Assembly: GCA_031277255.1 (NCBI GenBank)
Contig: JAITMS010000063.1
Location: forward strand, 1-39,880
DNA length: 39,880 bases
Source: Azonexus sp.
GTDB taxonomy: Bacteria; Pseudomonadota; Gammaproteobacteria; Burkholderiales; Rhodocyclaceae
Direction of reading: 5' to 3'
Under the pieces are notes generated by a model. The model was not told the origin of the DNA, did not search any database, and saw only the letters and a program-made list of their open reading frames with translations. The position numbers and the translations under genes were made by a program. Positions within the stretch are counted from its first letter, which is position 1, and every line of letters begins with the position of its first letter. Positions 32,863 through 39,880 of this stretch are shown piece by piece.

Positions 32863-35800
32863 TTCTTGATTTCCCTCCAGATGGTGGTTTCAATTCGGAC
32901 GCCGCTGCCTTCCCTGGGCGGGTCGACTTTAATACACTTCTCAATACCGATCATACATAGCTGGGTAAAACCACCCTGCCCGGTGCCGACGGAGGTGCCG
33001 TCGAAGACGCCTGAGGCATTGGAATCCTGAAAAGCCATATTGGCGGCGGCAACCGCAAAGGGGTTATCCGCCGCGAAAGTAGCATAGGCCATGGATTGGA
33101 CGACGACGAGCAGCTCGGTCGGGATGCCGTCCAGTTTGACGCCGCTGATAAAGTATTTGTCGGCGCCAAACTGAACCTTGTCCGCGGTCGTCGAGCGGCC
33201 ATCTTTCATCACGTCGTAGAAATCGAGATCGCCGCTGCGCGACCCCTGGACGACCAGGCCAGTCAGCGGATTGACCGCCATCAGCCAGCCATAGCCGGTG
33301 TTGCATACCTCCTGGCTGTTGGGGATGCCGGTGCCGAACAGGACGCGGTCACTGAGCAGATAGGGCGTTGCCGCCAGACGCTCGGAGAGAACCGGCAAAT
33401 CGAGGAACCAGCCGAGTTTGGCGCTGGTCGGGTCGGTCAGATCGAGCGGCGGCGCGGCGGAATCGGCGGGATAAATCCGGCGGTAGGTACCCGGTGTTTG
33501 GTCGCCGCCGCTGACAACGGCCTCTTCAACCAGCCGCTGGGCAAGATCGGCCCGGCCCAGGGTGGTCGTACCGAGGTCGCCGTTGGTATCGGCCCGATCA
33601 AGTACGCCGTACATCGTCTGGGTCGTGTTGTCGAGGCGATCAGCACCTTCGAGCAGGCTGCCGGTGCCAAAGATGACCAGGTTACCGAGGAACTTGCCAT
33701 CTTTGTCCTTGACCACCTGAATGACCGGTCGCTCGATGATCGGATGCCCCGCGCCAGCGGCAAAAACCAGTTGGGGCGTAGGCACGATGCCGTTGGTCGC
33801 GGTCAGGTCAAAGCGCCACAAGCGACCCGACTGGTCGCCGGCATAGACATAATCCAGCACGCCATCGGCCGGAAAATCGACACCCGCTGGCGATGACAGC
33901 CCCCAGCCTGAAGGCGCGGTAATTTTTGCCTGCTGCAAGGCGCCATTGTCGGCATGAACGATGAACAGGGTCGCGTTGTTGGCGCCGACCGCACCATCGG
34001 TGTAATCGCTTTTATAACCATTGGGCAGCAACACCACCGGCACGGCATCGGTTGTCGAGGTACGGATGTTGTAAATGATCGGCGCGCCAAAGGTGTAACC
34101 GAGATCGGGATCGCTCTTGTCGGTGAATTCCCACTTGATCAAATCATCAGCCTTCGAGGTGGCGGTCGGGTTGGTGGCGTTGAGGGCAAACCAGCCTTGC
34201 CCGCCTTGCGCCAATCCGCCGACCAGCAGAGTCATCCAGCTACCCAGCTTGAGATCCTGTTGGCGCAAGACGCCGTTGACGTGGTAGGCATGAGGATTGT
34301 CCAGGCTAGTACCATAATTGGTCGCGGTCAGCGTCTTCAACTTGGGATAAACGGGGGACGGCACAAAGCCGAAAATTTCTATCATGTCCTTGGTGGCAAA
34401 GGCATGCAACATGCCGTCATTGGCGCCAATATACACCACGCTGCGGCCACCGTGGGCCGTCTTGAAAGTGGTGTAGGCGGTATCCGTCGTCTGCCCGCTG
34501 GGGACGCCGACCACCAGCGGCTGACCGTCGATGATGTCACCGAGAATACCGTTGGGTCGAGTCCGAAAACCGGAAACATTCTGACCACGAATGAAGTTGA
34601 TGACATTGGTTCGCTCGGTGGTGTTTGCCCCCAGAGCGGTTTGCTGCTCGGTCGTCATCGAACCGATGGAACCAGCGATAAAGGCAAATTTATTTGTTCC
34701 GCCGCCATCCACATTGGCGCTCACGATATTCCGGTTTCCCGGCGCGGGAAAGTCCGCTTTCGGGTTGTCGCAAGGAACATCGGAGGCATCCGCGGCATTC
34801 AGTTTGAAGCAGCGCAGTTCGCCATACCAGCCGGTGGGGTGAAAAACCGGCTGGAACACTTTGTCCGCCGTGCTCAAGGAAGCGCCATCGGCCGCCGCGC
34901 CGCCCGCGTTGGAGGTGATGTTGCCGATTTCGGTAATCGCGTTGTTGAGAGCCGCCGTGAGTTGCGCCTTGTTCTCCGCGGTATAGTACTTACCCCCGCC
35001 GACCAAGGCCGCCGAGGCGAGCGACGGTTTATCAATGGCAAAACCCACGGTATAGGTTATGACGTTTTGCGGCGGATATTTGGGGTCGTCCCAGCTCTTG
35101 CCATCGCCATCAACGCCATGCAGTCCCTCGACCTTGAAATCGCGCATATAGGCATACTTGGCCGCGTCCTGAACGGCGCCGCCGGTCGAGTACGATTTGG
35201 TCCCGCCTGAGCTGGCATAGGTATGCGGATTGCATCCAACGATAGAAGCCGTGTCCTTGTTTTCGCATACCTTGAAGTTTTTGGACACGAGCGGCCCGCC
35301 TGCGACATCGCGCTGCTGCCAGGAAATGCCATCCGTATACTTGAGCGTATTTCCATAACCGGGAACATACTGGTTGGTGATGCCGGCATGTGTTGAGTCT
35401 TGCGTCGGGTCGCCATCGGTAATGACGATATTGAAATTTCTCTGGCAGCGATACTGGATCGGGCTGGTGTAGACGTATTTGTTGGTCGTTCCCTCCCTTG
35501 TGGTATTGAGCTGTTTGCCGGTATTCGTTGAACTACCCACCGACCCAGAACCTATGTAATACGAAGGCTCACCCGCCCAGACGCGAGTCATCTCGACCAT
35601 CGTCTCACCGAGCGGTGTGTTTGTATAGTCCGTAAAAGCCTTAATGGTGTCTAGGAGCGCCTGGAAATTGGTTTCGTGATCTTTATCAATCGGCAAAACA
35701 GGTCTCTGCAAAACACCCCCTTCGTTGTAATAGGTAGAGTTCCTTGTCCCAGCATTGCCGCCATAGTCAAAGGAAAACAGCCCCCAATTCAAATCCCGGT

Positions 35801-36125
35801 TATTGGTGACCAATTCCGTGGCGACCTGTTTTGCAACCGTCATCCGGCTGTCTTTGCTACCGGAAACAGTGCTGCCCATACTTCCTGAATTGTCGACGTG
35901 CATCAGGATATTGGGCTTGACGGCAGGCGCGAGGGTCGGCGGCAGGGACGGGTAGGCGGGCGACAACGGGTTATAAATCACTGTCACCGGAGTCGATGGC
36001 CCTTCGCATTCGGGACTCCACGGCGCGTCCGGATCGTCGCACGCAGCCTGTGCCGACACGCTCAACGCCGGATAAGCCAAGCAAAGAGCAAGTTTGATGG
36101 CATTGACCTTGAAATGCTGTTTCAT
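32859..36125 (-). CDS. pilY1: PilY1 pilus-tip adhesin, copy 1
   Basis: The 1088-residue secreted protein has signal MKQHFKVNAIKLALCLAYPA, then a von Willebrand A-like region with MIDAS DNSGSM at residues 78-83. A C-terminal beta-propeller follows with YIGANDGMLHAFATK, IFGFVPSPVYPKLKTL, LLVGGLAQGGQGWFALN and the conserved DFPADGVLDYVYAGDQSG near 747. PilY1 sits at the type IV pilus tip and controls adhesion, retraction and surface sensing. The start at 36125 is set by the signal peptide; the longer frame to 36257 is rejected. Its stop overlaps the fimT start, so it is read in the same operon. The second PilY1 lies upstream. Confidence 0.9.
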   Translation of the reverse strand: MKQHFKVNAIKLALCLAYPALSVSAQAACDDPDAPWSPECEGPSTPVTVIYNPLSPAYPSLPPTLAPAVKPNILMHVDNSGSMGSTVSGSKDSRMTVAKQVATELVTNNRDLNWGLFSFDYGGNAGTRNSTYYNEGGVLQRPVLPIDKDHETNFQALLDTIKAFTDYTNTPLGETMVEMTRVWAGEPSYYIGSGSVGSSTNTGKQLNTTREGTTNKYVYTSPIQYRCQRNFNIVITDGDPTQDSTHAGITNQYVPGYGNTLKYTDGISWQQRDVAGGPLVSKNFKVCENKDTASIVGCNPHTYASSGGTKSYSTGGAVQDAAKYAYMRDFKVEGLHGVDGDGKSWDDPKYPPQNVITYTVGFAIDKPSLASAALVGGGKYYTAENKAQLTAALNNAITEIGNITSNAGGAAADGASLSTADKVFQPVFHPTGWYGELRCFKLNAADASDVPCDNPKADFPAPGNRNIVSANVDGGGTNKFAFIAGSIGSMTTEQQTALGANTTERTNVINFIRGQNVSGFRTRPNGILGDIIDGQPLVVGVPSGQTTDTAYTTFKTAHGGRSVVYIGANDGMLHAFATKDMIEIFGFVPSPVYPKLKTLTATNYGTSLDNPHAYHVNGVLRQQDLKLGSWMTLLVGGLAQGGQGWFALNATNPTATSKADDLIKWEFTDKSDPDLGYTFGAPIIYNIRTSTTDAVPVVLLPNGYKSDYTDGAVGANNATLFIVHADNGALQQAKITAPSGWGLSSPAGVDFPADGVLDYVYAGDQSGRLWRFDLTATNGIVPTPQLVFAAGAGHPIIERPVIQVVKDKDGKFLGNLVIFGTGSLLEGADRLDNTTQTMYGVLDRADTNGDLGTTTLGRADLAQRLVEEAVVSGGDQTPGTYRRIYPADSAAPPLDLTDPTSAKLGWFLDLPVLSERLAATPYLLSDRVLFGTGIPNSQEVCNTGYGWLMAVNPLTGLVVQGSRSGDLDFYDVMKDGRSTTADKVQFGADKYFISGVKLDGIPTELLVVVQSMAYATFAADNPFAVAAANMAFQDSNASGVFDGTSVGTGQGGFTQLCMIGIEKCIKVDPPREGSGVRIETTIWREIKK

Positions 36126-36356
36126 GATGTCTTGACTCCCAAAACGGATCCCAACCAGCATCCGGGCTGAGACAACAGCCCATGATGCGCTTGGGGTCAC
36201 TCTAGCCAAAGACGCGCCATGACAACAGCACAATTCGACGGGCGGAAGAAAAACCATCGCTAACGGTTACTCATCCAAGGCGCGGCGATCCCGTTTCTGT
36301 CTTGCCGGATTGCCGCGCTGACCATGATAACGAAGGCGGGCCAAACCGCCCGGCGG

Positions 36357-39300
36357 CTATCTGATCTCCCGCCAGATGGTGGTTTCGACCCGGACGCCGC
36401 CGCCCGCCTTGGGCGCGGTGAATTTGACGCAATCGTCGCTGCCGATCAGGCATTGCTGGGTATGCGCGCCCTGCCCCTTGCCGACGGAGGTGCCATCAAA
36501 GACGCCGGAAGCGTTGGAATCCTGAAGGGCCATATTGGCGGCGGCCAGCGCGAAGGGGTTGTCCGAGGCGAAGGTGGCATATTCCATGGACTGGACGACG
36601 ACGAGCAACTCGGTCGGAATGCCGTCCAGCTTGACGCCGCTGACAAAGGATTTGCCGGTGGGGAACTGGACTTTGTCAGCATCGGTCGAGCGGCCATCCA
36701 TCTTCACGTCGTAAAAATCGAAGTCGCCGCCGCGCGGCCCCTGGATGACCAAGCCGGTCAGCGGGTTGACCGCCATCAACCAGCCGGAGCCGGTGTTGCA
36801 CACTTCCGCGCTGTTGGGGATGCCGGTGCCGAACAGGACGCGGTCACTGAGTAGGTAAGGCGTTGCCGCCAGACGCTCGGAGAGCGCGGGCAGGTCAAGG
36901 AACCAGCCGCGTTTGGCATTGTTCGGATTGCTCAGGTCGAACGGCGTACTGGTATCGACAGCGTAAATCCGGCGATAGGTTCCGGCGACTTGGTCGCCGC
37001 TGGCGACAACGGCTTCTTCAACCCGCCGTTCGGCCAGATCGTTCCGGTCAACCGTGCCGTTGCCCATCCGGTCAAGCACGCCGTACATCGTCTGGGTCGT
37101 GTTATCGAGGCGATCAGAGCCTTCGAGCAGGCTGCCGGTGCCAAAGATGACCAGATTGCCGAGGAACTTGCCATCCTTGTCCTTGACCACCTGAATGACG
37201 GGCCGCTGGATGATCGGATGCCCTGGCCCGGCGTCAAAAACCAGGTGGGGATCGGGCAAGGTGGCGTTGATCGGCGAGGTCAGATCAAAGCGCCACAGCT
37301 TGCCCGAGCGATCACCGGCATAGACATAATCAAGTACGCCGTCGGCGGGAAAATCGACGCCCGCTGGCGATGACAAGCCCTGGTCTGAAAGTGTGGCAAT
37401 CTTTTTCACCACCTTGCCGTCGTCGGCATCAACGATGAACAGTACCGCCGGGTTGGCGCCGACCGCGCCATCGTCGTAATTGTTTTTATAACCGTTGGGC
37501 AACAGTACCACCGGCACGGCATCGGTCGTCGAGGTGCGGACGTTGTAAATGACCGGGATGCCGAAGGTGTAGCCGAGGTCGGGGTCGCTCTTGTCGGTGA
37601 ATTCCCACTTGACGGCCGTGTCCGGGTCAGCGAGCGTGGTCGGGTTGGTGGCGTTGAGGGCGAACCAGCCTTGCCCGCCTTGCGCCAGCCCGCCGACCAG
37701 AAGGGTCATCCAGCCGCCGCTCAGTTTGAGATCCTGTTGCCGCAAGGCGCCATTGACGTGATAGACGTGAGGCGTCACCGGGCCGCCATAATTGATCGCG
37801 GTCAGCGTCTTCAACTTGGGATAAACGGGAGATGGCACGAAGCCGAAAATTTCCGTCATGTTACTGGTGGTAAAGCCATGCAACATGCCGTCGTTGGCCC
37901 CGATGAACACCATGCCGCGCGTGTGGTGGGCCGTCGTGAAGTCAGCGTAGGCATTGTCGGTCGTCTGTCCTCCCGGCACGCCAATGGTCAGCGGCTTGCC
38001 GTCAACGATGTCGCCGAGCAGACCGTCGGGGCGAGTTCGAAAACCGTCGATACCCTCCTCGCCGCGAATGAAGTTGATGACTTCTTTCTGTTCCGGGGTG
38101 TTGGGGCCCAGAGCGTTTTTCTGCTCGGTCGTCATTTTATTGACGTTGTCCGCAGTGAAAGCAAATGGGTTCGTCACCCCCGCCACCACATTGGCGGTCA
38201 CGATGTTGCGCTCGGCGGGAGCGGGGAAAACCGCGCCCGCATTGGGCGCGCAGGCGCCGGTGGCATTGCCTTGGGCATCGAGTTTGAAGCAGCGCAATTC
38301 GCCATACCAGCCGGTGGGGTGGAAAACCGGCAGGAACATTTTGTCCGCCGTGCTCAAGGTCGCGCCATTGGCCGCCGGGCCGCCGGAAGCATTGGAGACG
38401 ACGTTGCCGATCGAGGCGACGGCATCGTTCAGCGCCGCCGTCAATTCCACTTCATTGTTGGCATTGTAGTATTTGCCGCCGCCCACCTTGGCCGCTGAAG
38501 GCAGCACAGCGTTGTCCACCGCGAAGCCGACGGTGAACGTCACCATGTTCTGCAGGGCGAATTTCGGATCGTCAAAGCTCTTGCCGTCCAGATCCGTACC
38601 GCCGACGTGCAGGTCGGCGCGATTGGCGTACATGGCGACATCGCGCAGGGCGCCGGGGCGATTCTCGGTGTCTCCACTCGCGCCCGGCTTGAAAACACGC
38701 GCCGTTACGCCGTCCGAATCGTAGGTCGCCGGACAGGTGACATTGTAAGTATCGTCGCTCTGGGTACTGGCTGCCGAACAAACCGAGAAACTTTTCTGTA
38801 CCGCCGCCCCGCTGCTGTCGCGCGCAACATAGGAGAGGGCGGGAATCACCGGATTGGCGTCAGTATTCGTGCCCTTGACGCCCGTGCCGGGCAGGTTTTC
38901 GTCATTGGTGGCGTCGCCATCGGTAATGACGATGGTGAAATTTCTCTGACAGCGATATTGCATGGGGCTGGTATAGCGATCCCCCGCGTTCGGGAGCAAG
39001 CCATACAAGGAGGTCTCTCCCGCGTAGTAACGGGTTACTTCAAGCAGGGCCTCGCCAAGCGGCGTGGCGGTGCGTCCATACAGCCCATTGATGGCGTCAA
39101 CCAAAGCATCCCGGTCAGCCTTGGCGGCGACGCTGCCAATGGGCCGACGCAGAATCCCTGCCTGTGCGCGTTCATCGCCGCCAAGACTCAGCTTCTGATC
39201 CTGAAAAGAAAACAGGCCGAAGCGCAGATTCCGGTTGTTGTCGATCAAATTGATCATGACGTTCTTGGCGATGACCATCTTGGTATCCGGATGAACGTCG

Positions 39301-39644
39301 ATACGCGTCCGCCAGTTGGTATAGTCGAGCGGGATGCACTGGCCCCACGTATAGTCCCAGCCATAGATGTTTACATCATAACCCTGATCCGCATAATAGA
39401 ACTGGCACCTCGTTGCGCTATCGTAACCGCCACCGGCGGGAATGTCGAAAAACTGGTTATGGTCGTCCTGCAACATACTCCCCGATGTATCGACCAGCAG
39501 CATGATATTGGGCGTCACTGCTGGCGAAAGCGCGGCGGGTATGGCGGGCCAGGCATCCTGCGCCAGCGCCGGATAATTGAGGGCCGGATAAGCCAGGCAG
39601 AGGGCGAGTTTTATGACATTTGTCTTGAAGCGATTATTCATCAT
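36357..39644 (-). CDS. pilY1: PilY1 pilus-tip adhesin, copy 2
   Basis: The 1095-residue paralogue of the downstream pilY1 has signal MMNNRFKTNVIKLALCLAYP, MIDAS DTSGSM at residues 52-57, and a propeller with FIGANDGMLHGFTTSNM, FGFVPSPVYPKLKTL and DFPADGVLDYVYAGDRSG near 762. The C-terminal two thirds are close to copy 1 even at DNA level, while the regions after the signal differ in length and content. The start at 39644 is favoured by GGGAG six bases upstream. It is separated from copy 1 by 231 non-coding bases without a clear terminator, so both could share a transcript. Confidence 0.9.
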   Translation of the reverse strand: MMNNRFKTNVIKLALCLAYPALNYPALAQDAWPAIPAALSPAVTPNIMLLVDTSGSMLQDDHNQFFDIPAGGGYDSATRCQFYYADQGYDVNIYGWDYTWGQCIPLDYTNWRTRIDVHPDTKMVIAKNVMINLIDNNRNLRFGLFSFQDQKLSLGGDERAQAGILRRPIGSVAAKADRDALVDAINGLYGRTATPLGEALLEVTRYYAGETSLYGLLPNAGDRYTSPMQYRCQRNFTIVITDGDATNDENLPGTGVKGTNTDANPVIPALSYVARDSSGAAVQKSFSVCSAASTQSDDTYNVTCPATYDSDGVTARVFKPGASGDTENRPGALRDVAMYANRADLHVGGTDLDGKSFDDPKFALQNMVTFTVGFAVDNAVLPSAAKVGGGKYYNANNEVELTAALNDAVASIGNVVSNASGGPAANGATLSTADKMFLPVFHPTGWYGELRCFKLDAQGNATGACAPNAGAVFPAPAERNIVTANVVAGVTNPFAFTADNVNKMTTEQKNALGPNTPEQKEVINFIRGEEGIDGFRTRPDGLLGDIVDGKPLTIGVPGGQTTDNAYADFTTAHHTRGMVFIGANDGMLHGFTTSNMTEIFGFVPSPVYPKLKTLTAINYGGPVTPHVYHVNGALRQQDLKLSGGWMTLLVGGLAQGGQGWFALNATNPTTLADPDTAVKWEFTDKSDPDLGYTFGIPVIYNVRTSTTDAVPVVLLPNGYKNNYDDGAVGANPAVLFIVDADDGKVVKKIATLSDQGLSSPAGVDFPADGVLDYVYAGDRSGKLWRFDLTSPINATLPDPHLVFDAGPGHPIIQRPVIQVVKDKDGKFLGNLVIFGTGSLLEGSDRLDNTTQTMYGVLDRMGNGTVDRNDLAERRVEEAVVASGDQVAGTYRRIYAVDTSTPFDLSNPNNAKRGWFLDLPALSERLAATPYLLSDRVLFGTGIPNSAEVCNTGSGWLMAVNPLTGLVIQGPRGGDFDFYDVKMDGRSTDADKVQFPTGKSFVSGVKLDGIPTELLVVVQSMEYATFASDNPFALAAANMALQDSNASGVFDGTSVGKGQGAHTQQCLIGSDDCVKFTAPKAGGGVRVETTIWREIR

Positions 39645-39880
39645 GGCTGGCTCCCAAGTCAGAGGGTCATCCAGACAGCCACCACAGCGTCAAGATAACC
39701 CATCATGTATCTAACTCAACCTTAATCTATGATGCTTGGTGTCGCCAGCAAAATTTGATAAAAATAGGGCAAATGTCACAAATGGTTAAAAATAGCTACT
39801 GATCTGTCATAAAAACAAAATATTTGAATATCATAAATGCAGTTTGCATTTATGATGCATAAAGCATTTAATCCATACGT
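39645..39880. other. AT-rich non-coding region upstream of pilY1 copy 2
   Basis: The 236 bases up to the window end carry no plausible gene. From about 39705 the sequence becomes strikingly AT-rich compared with the GC-rich rest of the window, with runs such as TTTGATAAAAATAGGG and AAAACAAAATATTTG. The region should hold the promoter for the pilus tip operon on the minus strand, but no single match stands out. A perfect palindrome lies at 39830-39856. Confidence 0.6.
39830..39856. repeat. Perfect 12-bp inverted repeat with 3-base centre
   Basis: ATCATAAATGCA (39830-39841), GTT, TGCATTTATGAT (39845-39856) form a perfect palindrome. A similar TGCAT/AAAGCATTTA string follows at 39856-39870. No T tract follows on either strand, so a terminator is unlikely; the shape suits a binding site for a dimeric regulator or a recombination site. 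Which gene it would control beyond the window edge is unknown. Confidence 0.8.

Noticed and set aside
33954-35210. 418-codon plus-strand open frame opposite pilY1
   Set aside because: It has no start signal and no domain, and the minus-strand PilY1 explains the coding bias.
36331-36356. GC-rich hairpin after pilY1 copy 2 as a terminator
   Set aside because: The stem is only five pairs and no T run follows, so read-through into copy 1 cannot be excluded.

Overview
The window looks like chromosomal DNA of a GC-rich betaproteobacterium, most likely from the Rhodocyclales/Accumulibacter-Dechloromonas area. Supporting signs are a BktB-type thiolase, a betaproteobacterial CobD/CbiB-family protein, a yajQ-DUF2788-argG-argF-argD block close to DUF3579 and rpsT, and a Neisseria/Pseudomonas-style minor pilin cluster. 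The lineage is inferred from gene order and protein resemblance only; no rRNA or marker tree is available here.

Layout. (1) 1-685: a decayed ISAs1-family insertion sequence running off the left edge. (2) 762-16510: a large Ter (tellurite/stress-response) locus built as two convergent operons. The plus-strand operon is terC-terD-terE-terB-terZ, then five tightly overlapping enzyme genes (ATP-grasp ligase, PRTase-TRSP, HAD phosphatase, PRTase-PELOTA, TIM-barrel C-C bond lyase), then terA. The minus-strand operon, transcribed towards it, is terY1-terX-terY2-terY3-PP2C phosphatase-protein kinase. (3) 16774-20019, plus strand: a Bcp-type peroxiredoxin, a PIN-PhoH ATPase and a transglutaminase-fold protein whose catalytic Cys is Ser. 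(4) 20118-27822, minus strand: thiolase, CobD/CbiB-like protein, CoA-type Nudix hydrolase, secreted retropepsin-like protease, YajQ, DUF2788, ArgG, ArgF, ArgD. (5) 27973-29776: an orphan ParA ATPase, two small conserved proteins and ribosomal protein S20. (6) 29862-39644, minus strand: a type IV pilus tip cluster with two tandem PilY1 adhesins upstream of fimT-pilV-pilW-pilX-pilE. (7) 39645-39880: AT-rich non-coding DNA with a perfect 27-bp palindrome.

How it works together. In the Ter locus, calcium-binding TerD-fold proteins (TerD, E, Z, A, X), the membrane protein TerC and TerB are proposed from comparative genomics to form a membrane-associated metal/stress-sensing complex. TerY vWA proteins with a phosphatase and a kinase form a phosphorylation switch, and the five-enzyme module is predicted to make or process a nucleoside-like metabolite. 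That metabolite is uncharacterised as far as I know, so this locus is the best candidate for an under-described system here. Points that stand out are the kinase's degenerate N-lobe, a PRTase fused to an RNA-binding PELOTA domain, a TerA in which only one of two TerD domains keeps the calcium motif, and the absence of terW and terF inside the window.

The pilus cluster encodes a full minor-pilin set plus two PilY1 paralogues that are very alike at their C-terminal ends and different near their N-termini, suggesting two exchangeable pilus tips. No rRNA, tRNA, CRISPR array or riboswitch was recognised. The longest gene-free stretches are 16511-16773, 39645-39880 and 36126-36356, all below 300 bases.
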